From the NCBI GenBank assembly GCA_044238935.1, contig JBIICI010000021.1, forward strand, positions 1 through 34,698: 34,698 nucleotides of DNA, read 5' to 3'. Positions within the stretch are counted from its first letter, which is position 1. Each line of letters begins with the position of its first letter. The DNA comes from JBIICI01 sp044238935. GTDB lineage: Bacteria; Pseudomonadota; Alphaproteobacteria; Micavibrionales; Micavibrionaceae. Of this stretch, positions 24,601-32,296 are shown piece after piece. Under the pieces are notes generated by a model, which was given only the letters and a program-made list of their open reading frames with translations, made no database searches and was not told the DNA's origin. Both the position numbers and the translations under genes were made by a program.

Positions 24601-25110
24601 TAACACCAAACTTGTCCCCATAATTGTGCCAAATAAAATTGCCAAAAATGTCCCTGTATTGGTCAACGCATTGCCGCCTACCAATTCATGCGGCTGCAAA
24701 TGTTGCGGTAAAATCGAATATTTGCTTGCGCCAAAAAATGCCGAATGTGTGCCTAATAAAAATAAGGTCACAAAGGATAAAGGCAATGATCCCATCATAA
24801 TGGATAAAACCCCAAACAGGCTGATGATAATTTCCACCAGTTTAATCAGGCGAATGATCTGATCCTTTGGGTATTTATCCGCCAACTGCCCGCCCATCGC
24901 GGAAAACAGCACCAGCGGCAAAATAAACACCGCCGCCGCCAAGGTCGTGAGCAATTTCACATCCATGCTGTGCGCGATAAAATTTGTATAAAGCAGCAAC
25001 GCCACCAGTGCGTTTTTAAATAAATTATCATGAAACGCCCCCAAAAATTGCGTGACAAGTAAGGGCAAAAACCGCTTGGTTTTCAGAAGATCAAGGGGGC
25101 TGTGCGTCAT
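21700..25110 (-). CDS. Three-domain fusion: MFS transporter, PlsC acyltransferase and acyl-ACP synthetase (LplT-Aas type)
   Basis: This 1136-residue protein probably imports lysophospholipid and re-acylates it. Residues ~1-420 are an LplT-like major-facilitator transporter with about 12 membrane segments (starts FLPLLVTQFLGAFHDNLFKN). Residues ~430-620 are a PlsC-type 1-acyl-glycerol-3-phosphate acyltransferase with NHVSLMDPP (HX4D) and FPEGRLTETG. Residues ~640-1136 are an AMP-forming acyl-acyl-carrier-protein synthetase with FTSGSEGNPKGVVLSH, EGYGATETSP and DGWHDTGDI. In E. coli these functions are split between lplT and aas, and three-domain fusions are known in alphaproteobacteria. It begins by ATGA overlap with the alpha/beta hydrolase. 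Confidence 0.93.
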   Translation of the reverse strand: MTHSPLDLLKTKRFLPLLVTQFLGAFHDNLFKNALVALLLYTNFIAHSMDVKLLTTLAAAVFILPLVLFSAMGGQLADKYPKDQIIRLIKLVEIIISLFGVLSIMMGSLPLSFVTLFLLGTHSAFFGASKYSILPQHLQPHELVGGNALTNTGTFLAILFGTIMGTSLVLLPHGTIWTSLFIVLCALIGYGASRFIPNAPARDSSIIINWNPFTEMARILKLSFQQTKPIQRSILGMSWFYFMGGMFLSQIPNFTKEALHADGHVLILFLTLFSVGIAAGGFLNHRLLKGQINGTFVPLAALGMSIFSIDLFFATSHATFLNDDQLWGMMGFLSYLPHWRILFDITAVAICGGLYVVPLNALVQHESPDHLRSRILAGSAVLNAMMIVFSALLCAILIGLGFSISAIFLIFALGNLGASLYICALLPDYLFKTMMQIIFKICYRVEVRGADNIAKAGKRAVIVANHVSLMDPPLLAAFLSGKPMFAVNSFVANWWWVRPFLQLVDAFPLDPTNPLSLKSLIRKVQEDRHVVIFPEGRLTETGALMKIYDGTAMVADRTGAKILPVRLDGVQYLPFARLKGKFPVFTFPKIIITILEPQDFIIDPEIKGRARRHAAGQKLFSIMENMMFKTAYAPAPLWQVLQQTAKIQGAKAIIAEDINHRPMTFDRLLIGSMVLGNQFTRFTSARENVGLMLPNTLGCLVSFFALQSIGRVPAMINYSAGISTILSCVQTAQIKNLITSRVFIERGRLEGLIEALEPHLSIIYLEDIQKTITLADKIRAKLTPPALFYKQAQFVPNDPAVVLFTSGSEGNPKGVVLSHANITANIQQLSSRVDFNRQDIVFNALPMFHSFGLTGGALLPVLSGIRTFLYPSPLHYRIVPEMVYRTNATIMFGTNTFLKGYARMADAYDFYRMRYIFAGAERVEDETRRLYLDRFGVKILEGYGATETSPVLAVNSAMHFKAGTVGRLLPAIQTKLEPVAGVVEGAKLLVKGDNVMLGYYLSSAAGIIQPPVDGWHDTGDIVSIDSEGFVKIVGRAKRFAKIGAEMVSLSAVEQLANACWEEDLHAAISTSDPKKGEKIILFTTQKDAKRVALAAYAQQHGINNLSVPSEVIMLEKMPLLGSGKTDYTELQKITEA

Positions 25111-25769
25111 AAAAATTTTCCTGTTTTCAGAAACGATAGAATATGGCGAATAGTCTTAATATTTCGTAACAAACTATTATGATTAGATTGAACAATCACA
25201 TGATCGGCTTTGGCGTGCTTGGTGTGTGCGATTGTCACGCGCCCATCATGGGGTTCTTTAAAAATAAAATATGAATCAGGATACCACCCTGATTGATCCC
25301 CTGCGATAATGCCCAGCCTATACCAAGGCTCAAAAACAATGCCTTGGCGGTGATAGGTTGTCAACTCCGCCCCTGCTTTGCCAAATATAAAATGATATAA
25401 AGGGATTTTCGCCCAAAAATCGGCAATTTGACTGCCGCCCAAGGGGGGCGCAATCATAATCACGGACGATACGGCATCTTTGGGGATGTGATCTTGGTAA
25501 TTTTGCAAATAGGTTGCCACAACCAAGCCGCCTAGGCTATGCGTAACAAAGCTAACCTGATGATGCTTCTTCCAAAAATCATCCCCCAATTTTTGCGCCA
25601 GAAAATCCGCCGATTGTGCAATACTGCCCCTTAAAGAAGGATAAGTAATCCCCATGCAATGATAATGCTCTTTTTTCAATACCCGCTTAATTGCCCAAAA
25701 ACTATGATGCGTCAATCCAATGCCGTGTACAAAAATAACTGTGTGCTGTGTTGCGATAGGGGCGTCCAT
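25107..25769 (-). CDS. Alpha/beta hydrolase, lipase-like
   Basis: This 220-residue hydrolase probably cleaves an ester, plausibly a lipid given its neighbour. It has the oxyanion segment FVHGIGLTHH, a nucleophile elbow FVTHSLGGLV with Ser78 (Thr replaces the first Gly of GxSxG, as in several bacterial lipases), a likely acid in EPHDGRVT and a catalytic His in QSNHNSLLRN. I chose the ATG at 25769 because an AGGAAA site lies about 10 bases before it; the frame extends 16 codons further to another ATG without such a site. The stop overlaps the start of the Aas-like fusion (ATGA), so the two are coupled and likely act in the same lipid pathway. Confidence 0.85.
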   Translation of the reverse strand: MDAPIATQHTVIFVHGIGLTHHSFWAIKRVLKKEHYHCMGITYPSLRGSIAQSADFLAQKLGDDFWKKHHQVSFVTHSLGGLVVATYLQNYQDHIPKDAVSSVIMIAPPLGGSQIADFWAKIPLYHFIFGKAGAELTTYHRQGIVFEPWYRLGIIAGDQSGWYPDSYFIFKEPHDGRVTIAHTKHAKADHVIVQSNHNSLLRNIKTIRHILSFLKTGKFL

Positions 25770-25936
25770 TATTGTGTTTCCTTTCCTTACTAAAAAAGAT
25801 AACACAATAATGAACAATGTTCAATATATTTTTTTAGACGGCTTTTTTCAGGTCTTTGCGATGGAAATCCCTTGTAACTGGCGTTGTTGCAAGGATCAAT
25901 TTTTGGTTATTTTTTGTCAATCCGTAACCAAGAATC

Positions 25937-26019
25937 GTCATGCCGGACGTGATCCGGCATCTTGTTGATCAGCATGAATCAGCCAAACCAACAAGATCCC
26001 GTGTCAAGCACGGGATGAC
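25937..26019. repeat. Two-hairpin intergenic repeat, copy 3
   Basis: GTCATGCCGGACGTGATCCGG opens the unit with an 8-bp stem ATGCCGGA/TCCGGCAT. A second 8-bp stem ATCCCGTG/CACGGGAT lies before the closing GATGAC. It is the best-preserved copy in the window and strongly resembles 7847-7928. Confidence 0.85.
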
Positions 26020-26039
26020 TGTCTAGGTGAAAAAATAAT

Positions 26040-26239
26040 AAATCCTGATCTATGCAACGACGCCGAACAAGTAGGGGTATGACCCTGTTGGGTTGAAGCC
26101 TTTAAAGATTATGCCTCTTTTAGCGCATTTACGAACTAAAATCTGGCACTAATTATAGGGGGCAGGTCACATAAAGCTAGGTAATAGCATACGAGATATC
26201 ATTTGGTACGTTTTTTATGGTGTATAAAAGTGTATTATC
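26040..26239. other. Remainder of a gene-free stretch (25770-26239), nothing recognised
   Basis: The 470-bp gap between the hydrolase and the J-domain gene holds the repeat at 25937-26019. In its remaining right half I see no open reading frame with a family, no RNA gene I can identify and no clear terminator. The segment GGGGTATGACCC near 26084 could form a small hairpin. Confidence 0.4.
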
Positions 26240-26941
26240 TTAACTAGGATACACTACACCGTTAATAATGGTAACGCTCCCCGAATATGCTTTGCCATTT
26301 ACAACCGTACGACCTCCTGAAGAATGGATTGTTTGTGAAGAATACGATCCATGAGAGTTTGAGTTACCCATCTCCCCATTAACAATACCACCAGTTCTGT
26401 TACCATGAATCTTAATGTTGTCACAATTTATAACACCACCACTCATATTACCATGAATCACAACATTATCGCCATTAATTACGCCACCGCTGACATTTCC
26501 TTTAATGGTAATGTCATCGCAGTTTATAACGCCGCCACTGACGTTTCCGTTAATGGTAACATCGTCAACATTATATACTCCAGAACTTATGTTATGTGAT
26601 ATTGTATTTGAACTTGATGCTTGAACATGATTATATGTATGTGTTGTAGTTTTGTGATGCCCTTGACTATTGTTAGAACTTGTTGAACGTTCCTGTGTTC
26701 TTGATTCATAAGGCTGCCTTACACTTTCTTCCTTTAGAAGTGTGTTGTCATATGCTTTCTTTTTTGTATTATCGCTTAAAACTTCATAAGCCTGCTGCAC
26801 TTTCTTAAATTCGTCTGCAGCATTACTGGTTTTGTTTACATCTGGATGTGTTGTTTTTACTTTTCCCCTATACGCTTTTTTTATTTCTGATTCACTAGCG
26901 TTTTTATTGATCCCTAATACTTCATAATGTGTTTTTGTCAT
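26240..26941 (-). CDS. J-domain protein with a C-terminal beta-solenoid repeat region
   Basis: Residues ~3-66 form a complete J domain (MTKTHYEVLGINKNASESEI) with the HPD motif at 32-34 in TTHPDVNK, so the protein should stimulate a DnaK-type Hsp70. After a Ser/Thr/His-rich linker (~70-111), residues 112-191 comprise five 16-residue repeats of the form V-x-I-x-G-N-x-S-G-G-V-I-N-x-D-D/N, typical of a beta-solenoid. The C-terminal ~40 residues are Gly/Ser-rich, ending in VTIINGVVYPS. There is no zinc-finger or canonical DnaJ C-terminal domain, so this is not housekeeping DnaJ. GGGAG precedes the ATG. The repeats resemble those of bactofilin-like solenoids, but homology is not established. Confidence 0.85.
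   Translation of the reverse strand: MTKTHYEVLGINKNASESEIKKAYRGKVKTTHPDVNKTSNAADEFKKVQQAYEVLSDNTKKKAYDNTLLKEESVRQPYESRTQERSTSSNNSQGHHKTTTHTYNHVQASSSNTISHNISSGVYNVDDVTINGNVSGGVINCDDITIKGNVSGGVINGDNVVIHGNMSGGVINCDNIKIHGNRTGGIVNGEMGNSNSHGSYSSQTIHSSGGRTVVNGKAYSGSVTIINGVVYPS
26369..26608 (-). repeat. Five 48-bp coding tandem repeats
   Basis: These encode residues 112-191 of the J-domain protein. The middle three units are most alike (core GNVSGGVIN or GNMSGGVIN) and the first and last are diverged, as expected for a coding repeat growing by internal duplication. They lack spacers and are not a CRISPR array. Confidence 0.85.
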
Positions 26942-26987
26942 ATTTTTACTCCCTATATATAGTTTGGCTCGTTTAATACATATGAAT

Positions 26988-27016
26988 TACATAAGATGCA
27001 AGAAAAATATTGTCAA
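26988..27016 (-). promoter_or_regulatory. Promoter of the J-domain gene
   Basis: On the reverse strand a perfect TTGACA (27016-27011), 17 bp, then TATGTA (26993-26988) lies about 47 bp before the start codon. No heat-shock sigma-32 pattern is evident. Confidence 0.45.
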
Positions 27017-27071
27017 CCAATTTATCGGGGGGATTTCGGAGGCTACAATAAAACAGCGATGAAGCCAAGAG

Positions 27072-29921
27072 CTAAGACGCTTTTTTGATTTTATCGCGCC
27101 CTAAAATCTCTTTCAAATACTGCCCCGTATAGCTGCCTTTGGTTTGAGCGATGGTTTCAGGTGTACCGACAGCCACGATTTCACCACCTTTATCGCCGCC
27201 CTCAGATCCAATATCAATGACCCAATCTGCGGTTTTGATCACATCTAAATTATGTTCGATAATCACCACGCTGTTGCCTTGATCGACCAAAGTATGCAGG
27301 ACTTCCATCAATTTGCGGACATCTTCGAAATGCAATCCTGTGGTGGGTTCATCCAAGATATAGAGCGTACGCCCTGTTGATCGTTTGGAGAGTTCTTTGG
27401 ACAGTTTCACCCGCTGTGCCTCCCCACCTGATAATGTATTGGCGGCCTGTCCCAGCTGGATATAGCCCAATCCCACATCCATGAGGGTTTGCAGGCGGTC
27501 ACGGATTTTGGGGACAGGGCGGAAGAATTCAAGCCCTTCTTCGATACTCATATCCAATACATCGGCAATGGATTTGCCTTTATGCAGAATTTCCAGCGTT
27601 TCGCGGTTATAGCGTTTGCCGTTGCACGCCTCACAGGTGACGTACACATCGGGCAGGAAGTGCATTTCAATCTTGATGACGCCGTCGCCTTGGCAGGCTT
27701 CGCAACGACCGCCCTTGACGTTAAAGGAAAAACGCCCTGCGCTGTAACCACGCATTTTTGCCTCTGGCAGGCCTGCGTACCATTCGCGAATGGGGGTGAA
27801 TGCGCCTGTGTACGTCATGGGATTTGATCTGGGCGTACGTCCGATGGGGGATTGATCGATGTCGATAACCTTATCAATAAATTCTAATCCATCAATGGAT
27901 TCGTGGGGTGCGGCTTGTTCGCGTGTACGCATAATTTTACGGCTGGCGGCTTTGAATAAGGTTTCAATCGTAAAGGTTGATTTGCCGCTGCCTGAAACGC
28001 CGGTGACACAAGTCATCACGCCCAAGGGAATGGAGGCGGTGATGTTTTTCAAATTATTGCCGCTGGCTTTATGCACGGTAATCATTTGATCTTTTTTGCC
28101 TGTACGTCTTTGTTTGGGGATCGGGATTTCACGGCGTCCCATCAAATAATCAGCCGTAATACTATCCTTGCATTGCATGACATGATCGGGTGTGCCTTCG
28201 GCAACGATGCTGCCGCCGTGAATCCCTGCGCCAACGCCCATATCAATCAGATAATCGGCTGACCTGATGGCATCCTCATCATGTTCCACGACAATCACGC
28301 TATTGCCTAAATCCCGCAAGCGGCGCAAGGTTTCTAATAACCGGTCATTATCACGCTGATGCAAGCCAATGGAGGGCTCATCCAACACATACATGACCCC
28401 CGTTAGTCCTGATCCAATTTGCGATGCAAGGCGGATACGCTGGCTTTCCCCCCCTGATAATGTGCCTGAAGCACGATTCAGGGTCATATAATCCAAGCCC
28501 ACATTATTCAGGAATGTTAAACGATCTGTGATTTCTTTCAGGATTTTCTCCGCAATATGCGCGTGCTGTGCGCTTAAATGCTGGGGTAAATCGGCAAACC
28601 ATTGCAGGGCGTTTTTGATGTTTAGGGATGTGGCATAGGCAATGGTGGCACCATGAATTTTGACCGCTAAGGCCTCTGGTTTCAGCCGCGCCCCCTCACA
28701 CGTGCCGCAATCATGCTGGGTTTGGTATTTTGCCATTTCCTCATGCATGGCAGGGGTTTCAGATTCTTTAAGGCGGCGTTTGAGGCTGGGGATCACCCCC
28801 TCAAACGGTTTGGAACTTTTCATGGTTTTGCCCATGCCGCGATATTTTATATCCACGGCCTCCGTCCCGCTGCCGTATAAAATGGTTTTGCGCGTTTCCT
28901 CGCGCAAATCTTTCCACGGCGTACGCATGGAATCGCCATAATGTTTGGCAACGCCCTCTAAGGCTTGGGTATAGAATTTGGCGAATGTCTTTGACCAAGG
29001 CTCGACGGCACCGTCACTTAAGGACTTATCAGGATCAGGCACTAACAGATCAGGATCAAAAAACGATTCCACGCCCAACCCATCACAGGTGGGACACGCG
29101 CCGTGGGGGGAGTTAAAGGAAAATAAACGCGGTTCAATTTCAGAAATTGTAAAGCCTGATACAGGGCAGGCGAATTTTTCGGAAAATAAAATTTGCTCCC
29201 CATTATCGGCATTTTCTGCAATCATCAACCCATCTGATAATCGCAAAGCCGTTTCCACCGAATCTGCCAAACGATTGCCCAGATCATCGCGAATGACCAG
29301 ACGATCCACAATCACATCAATATCATGTTTGTATTTTTTATCTAATGTCGGGGCTTCGTCAATTTCATAGAGTTCGTTATTCACGCGGACGCGCTGGAAT
29401 CCTTTGGCCTGCAATTCCGCAAAGAGCTGCTTAAACTCCCCTTTACGACCCCGTACAACGGGGGCGATAACGTACAGACGTACGCCATCATCTAAGCCCA
29501 TAATGCGGTCCACCATTTGGGATACAGTTTGGCTTTCAATCGGCAATCCCGTGGCAGGGGAGTAGGGAATCCCAATTCGCGCCCATAATAGGCGCATATA
29601 ATCATAAATTTCTGTGACCGTCCCCACGGTGGAGCGGGGATTTTTCGATGTGGTTTTTTGTTCAATGGAAATGGCAGGTGATAGACCTTCAATGCTTTCC
29701 ACATCAGGTTTTTGCATCATCTCAAGGAATTGTCTGGCATAAGCAGACAGGCTTTCGACATAACGCCGCTGCCCTTCGGCATAGAGTGTATCAAATGCCA
29801 AGGATGATTTGCCTGATCCGGACAGGCCTGTAATCACCACCAATTGATCGCGCGGAATATCAATATTGATATTTTTCAGATTATGTTCTTTCGCGCCGCG
29901 AATTTGGATAAATTTATGCAT
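27072..29921 (-). CDS. uvrA: UvrA, excinuclease ABC subunit A
   Basis: UvrA recognises DNA damage in nucleotide excision repair. The 949-residue protein has two ABC ATPase halves: Walker A GLSGSGKSSLAFDTLYAEG near the start and GVSGSGKSTFTIETL near residue 650; signatures LSGGESQRIRLASQIG and LSGGEAQRVKLSKELSK. Zinc-binding CxxC pairs include CPTCDG, CGTCEG and CEACQGDG with CEACNGKRYN. I chose the ATG at 29921 because AGGA lies about 7 bases before it; the frame extends six codons further. That ribosome-binding site lies in a hairpin (29926-29959). I see no alphaproteobacterial LexA box (GTTC-N7-GTTC) upstream. Confidence 0.97.
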   Translation of the reverse strand: MHKFIQIRGAKEHNLKNINIDIPRDQLVVITGLSGSGKSSLAFDTLYAEGQRRYVESLSAYARQFLEMMQKPDVESIEGLSPAISIEQKTTSKNPRSTVGTVTEIYDYMRLLWARIGIPYSPATGLPIESQTVSQMVDRIMGLDDGVRLYVIAPVVRGRKGEFKQLFAELQAKGFQRVRVNNELYEIDEAPTLDKKYKHDIDVIVDRLVIRDDLGNRLADSVETALRLSDGLMIAENADNGEQILFSEKFACPVSGFTISEIEPRLFSFNSPHGACPTCDGLGVESFFDPDLLVPDPDKSLSDGAVEPWSKTFAKFYTQALEGVAKHYGDSMRTPWKDLREETRKTILYGSGTEAVDIKYRGMGKTMKSSKPFEGVIPSLKRRLKESETPAMHEEMAKYQTQHDCGTCEGARLKPEALAVKIHGATIAYATSLNIKNALQWFADLPQHLSAQHAHIAEKILKEITDRLTFLNNVGLDYMTLNRASGTLSGGESQRIRLASQIGSGLTGVMYVLDEPSIGLHQRDNDRLLETLRRLRDLGNSVIVVEHDEDAIRSADYLIDMGVGAGIHGGSIVAEGTPDHVMQCKDSITADYLMGRREIPIPKQRRTGKKDQMITVHKASGNNLKNITASIPLGVMTCVTGVSGSGKSTFTIETLFKAASRKIMRTREQAAPHESIDGLEFIDKVIDIDQSPIGRTPRSNPMTYTGAFTPIREWYAGLPEAKMRGYSAGRFSFNVKGGRCEACQGDGVIKIEMHFLPDVYVTCEACNGKRYNRETLEILHKGKSIADVLDMSIEEGLEFFRPVPKIRDRLQTLMDVGLGYIQLGQAANTLSGGEAQRVKLSKELSKRSTGRTLYILDEPTTGLHFEDVRKLMEVLHTLVDQGNSVVIIEHNLDVIKTADWVIDIGSEGGDKGGEIVAVGTPETIAQTKGSYTGQYLKEILGRDKIKKAS

Positions 29922-29925
29922 AAAA

Positions 29926-29959
29926 AATCCTGTGATCAATATAGTAAGGTCACAGGATT
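29926..29959 (-). promoter_or_regulatory. Hairpin sequestering the uvrA ribosome-binding site, possible attenuator
   Basis: Perfect 10-bp arms AATCCTGTGA (29926-29935) and TCACAGGATT (29950-29959) flank a 14-base loop. In the uvrA transcript the downstream arm carries the AGGA ribosome-binding site and runs into a T tract just before ATG. It could be an intrinsic terminator of the upstream cpaB transcript, a translational switch, or both. Confidence 0.6.
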
Positions 29960-29967
29960 ATATAGGT

Positions 29968-30003
29968 GAAATTCAAATAAATTCCAGTGATTTATTGAAT
30001 TTC
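29968..30003 (-). terminator. AT-rich stem-loop across the cpaB stop codon
   Basis: GAAATTCAAATAAAT (29968-29982) and ATTTATTGAATTTC (29990-30003) pair almost completely, with one bulged base and a 7-base loop. It includes the cpaB stop codon. No T run follows, so it may protect the mRNA 3' end rather than terminate transcription. Confidence 0.35.
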
Positions 30004-30897
30004 AACATCCGTGATTGATCCACCTGAATAAATACGGACATTTTTCTTGCCACCGCCTGTATCATTGGAATTTTTACGGACTTCTTGCATAATCTCTTTA
30101 CGAATCTTTGTAATACGCTCATCGGTGACAACGCGGCGCTTATCATTATCGTTTAACGTAATCTTATGATCCCCTAAACCGCGTAAGGTCAGACTCAATG
30201 TCCCCATGCGGGATGCCATGGTTAAAATTTCGGCTTGTTCAGGGGTCACCTGTACGGTGACTGTTTTACCGACTTTGATTTTTTGCGTTTCACGTTGCAT
30301 AGTTTGATCGACGGCTAAGACTTTGATATTTTCTAAGATAATCTCTGTGGCTTGTTTATCAATATTATCATCAATAACTTGGTTTGCCTGTTCGCGGTCA
30401 TCGCCATACCAACGAATATTGGTTGCGTATGTTAATAAAATATCCGCATAATCCCCCGGCCCCATAAATCCCCCTGCGGCTGTTTCGGCATTGACTTTGA
30501 TCGCCATTGCACGATAGCCTTTTTCCAAACTTGCCGCTAAAAAGGTTTCTTTACTGCCATCAATCAGTGCGGAACGAGTTAAAGGCTCTCCCTTTTTCAG
30601 ATCACGCACAACTTTACCCTTTACGGCATCTAAAGGCGTTGTTTGGTCTTTTTTCTTCACAATTAAACCAGGGAAAAGAGCCGATCTTGGCCATGCCTTA
30701 AAAACCACATTTTTTTCCGTGATGTCTTTTCCTGTTGAAATATCCTCAGTCAACACAATAATTTCAACTTTTTGTTCGGCTTGGGCGTTTTGTTTTTTTG
30801 TCTTTGCGCCTAATGTGGCATTTACAAAAACAGCGACAAAAATAGCAATAAAAAATCCAGCCCCCAAAACCAAAATAATGTTTTTATTTGTCGCCAT
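29992..30897 (-). CDS. cpaB: CpaB/RcpC-family Tad (Flp) pilus assembly protein
   Basis: CpaB is a periplasmic, membrane-anchored component of Tad pilus machines that supports the secretin. The 301-residue product has an N-terminal membrane segment (IILVLGAGFFIAIFVAVFV), then an SAF-like domain (EDISTGKDITEKNVVFKAWP, KGKVVRDLKKGEPLTRSALI) and the family region KGYRAMAIKVNAETAAGGFMGPGDYADILLTY (~130-160). GGAG precedes the ATG by about 10 bases. cpaA lies 37 bp upstream on the same strand and reads into it. The secretin and ATPase genes are not seen here. Confidence 0.9.
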   Translation of the reverse strand: MATNKNIILVLGAGFFIAIFVAVFVNATLGAKTKKQNAQAEQKVEIIVLTEDISTGKDITEKNVVFKAWPRSALFPGLIVKKKDQTTPLDAVKGKVVRDLKKGEPLTRSALIDGSKETFLAASLEKGYRAMAIKVNAETAAGGFMGPGDYADILLTYATNIRWYGDDREQANQVIDDNIDKQATEIILENIKVLAVDQTMQRETQKIKVGKTVTVQVTPEQAEILTMASRMGTLSLTLRGLGDHKITLNDNDKRRVVTDERITKIRKEIMQEVRKNSNDTGGGKKNVRIYSGGSITDVEIQ

Positions 30898-30934
30898 GAC
30901 AATAAGCTCCGAGTCAATATATTTTGATAATAGC

Positions 30935-31495
30935 CTAAAACCCCTTAAGGCTTTGTAAAAACGGTGAGATTAAATGATACAGGCTGATTAGAAACCCACC
31001 ATACAGCGCAATCCCATAGGGAATAGATGGCTTTGCTTTCGTTAAAGAAAAAAGCCAAAGGCTGCTTGTTTCTAATTTATCTATAGAATGGGGGGGGTAT
31101 TTCTGAAAAATAGCCTTTAAAATTAAGGATAAAACCGCCAACATACCGCCAAACACCACTGTATAAATCCATAATATCACGAATCCCTTTAGCCCCACCC
31201 ATAATCCCATCGCCGCAATGATTTTTGCGTCACCTCCACCCCATATATGAAAATAGAAAAAGACAAAACCCAATGTAAAGGCCATTAAAAAAGCCCCTAA
31301 ATGTGACCACCATGGATCAAAGCTGTCATAAATGAATCCACCAAAATGCGCAGAAAGAAAACTGATCCAAAAAGACCCTAATAAAATGAAGACATAAAGG
31401 TTCGGAATTTTTAGAAACCGAAAATCAGACCATGCCGCCGCTGCGCCAATGCCCAATGCACTTAAAATACCCATCAAATATAAAATCAGAAACAT
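30935..31495 (-). CDS. cpaA: Prepilin peptidase, CpaA/TadV type
   Basis: This integral-membrane aspartyl protease cleaves the leader from Flp-type prepilins. The 186-residue protein has about six membrane segments. The first catalytic Asp is in AWSDFRFLKIPN (~21-32) and the second in the GxGD-type motif GGGDAK (~86-91). It lacks the N-methylation domain of PilD, as TadV/CpaA does. No convincing ribosome-binding site precedes the ATG at 31495; an internal Met (residue 8) is an alternative start. It forms an operon with cpaB and is divergent from the pseudopilin-type genes, which could be its substrates. Confidence 0.92.
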   Translation of the reverse strand: MFLILYLMGILSALGIGAAAAWSDFRFLKIPNLYVFILLGSFWISFLSAHFGGFIYDSFDPWWSHLGAFLMAFTLGFVFFYFHIWGGGDAKIIAAMGLWVGLKGFVILWIYTVVFGGMLAVLSLILKAIFQKYPPHSIDKLETSSLWLFSLTKAKPSIPYGIALYGGFLISLYHLISPFLQSLKGF

Positions 31496-31590
31496 ACACT
31501 ATAAAATCTATCACATCGTGCCTTAGGGAAATATTAATATTCAACGATTATATTTTAAGATTGAAATTAATCTTTTAATATTTTGTTGAA

Positions 31591-32193
31591 ATGAGCCTCA
31601 AATCCTTTAATTTTCAATCATTAAATAAATATTTTGGGGCACAAAGCGCCGCCGATTTAAATATTTTTTTAGAAAAATTACCACAACATACATCGCAATC
31701 TGTCTTAACTGCGGCGGCTGTCGCATGGATTGCTGTGGCAGGTATGGGGTTATTTTTAACCATTAAAACCCAAGAACTGACAGAAATCCGCAGTAGCTTG
31801 ATGGAGGCAGAAGCCCTGACCCCCATCGTGCCTGTTATTCGTGATGCGCCCGTTTCTTCCGAAGAGCTGCAAGTTTTTGTTGAACAACTCAGTAAAATTT
31901 ACAAAGGCTTAGAAATCAAGCAACAAGGCCCCAGTATTACAGTCAATGCAACCACTATTAATGCCTATACAGAATTTCGTGAAGCCATTGGTCATATCCA
32001 AAATGGGGGAACAGGCTGGCGTGTATCAGTTGAGAAGTTTTGTGTTGGTTTGGAATGTGATCCGAATCCTATTCAAGCAGAACTGCGGATTAATCGTGTT
32101 TCAATTGAAAAACAAAGCGTCGATAAAGATAAAACAACAAAGAAAAAGAAAAAAACTGATAAAAAAGGCGATAAAAAAGACAGTAAAAAATAA
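31591..32193 (+). CDS. Single-pass membrane protein, PilO/GspM-like candidate
   Basis: This 200-residue protein has a soluble N-terminus (~1-35), one membrane segment (SVLTAAAVAWIAVAGMGLFL, ~38-57), a short heptad-like stretch (KTQELTEIRSSLMEAEAL) and a compact domain of about 100 residues. The domain has VTINAYTEFREAIGHI-type helix/strand spacing followed by WRVSVEKFCVGLECD. The tail is extremely lysine-rich (about 25 residues). The layout resembles PilO/GspM inner-membrane alignment proteins of type IV pilus and type II secretion systems, but I see no decisive motif. It is first in a unit with two pseudopilin-like genes and divergent from cpaA-cpaB. No strong ribosome-binding site is visible. 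Confidence 0.55.
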   Translation: MSLKSFNFQSLNKYFGAQSAADLNIFLEKLPQHTSQSVLTAAAVAWIAVAGMGLFLTIKTQELTEIRSSLMEAEALTPIVPVIRDAPVSSEELQVFVEQLSKIYKGLEIKQQGPSITVNATTINAYTEFREAIGHIQNGGTGWRVSVEKFCVGLECDPNPIQAELRINRVSIEKQSVDKDKTTKKKKKTDKKGDKKDSKK

Positions 32194-32296
32194 TATTAAC
32201 ACTCTAGTAACTTTATTTGACTAGACTTTCATGAGAATTTATATAAAATAATTTTAATCCATCTATTTTAAAACAACTATTTAGAGACATTTCAAT

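Noticed and set aside
26040..26239. A structured RNA or riboswitch upstream of the reverse-strand hydrolase or downstream of the J-domain gene
   Set aside because: Small hairpins such as GGGG/CCCC can be drawn, but no known RNA pattern fits and the position is not a leader of either gene.
26369..26608. Possible CRISPR array (regular 48-bp repeats)
   Set aside because: The repeats are contiguous, in frame and encode a 16-residue protein repeat. There are no unique spacers and no cas genes.
29880..29991. SOS (LexA) box upstream of uvrA
   Set aside because: A GTTC occurs near 29885 inside the gene but has no second GTTC seven bases away, and none is in the intergenic region.
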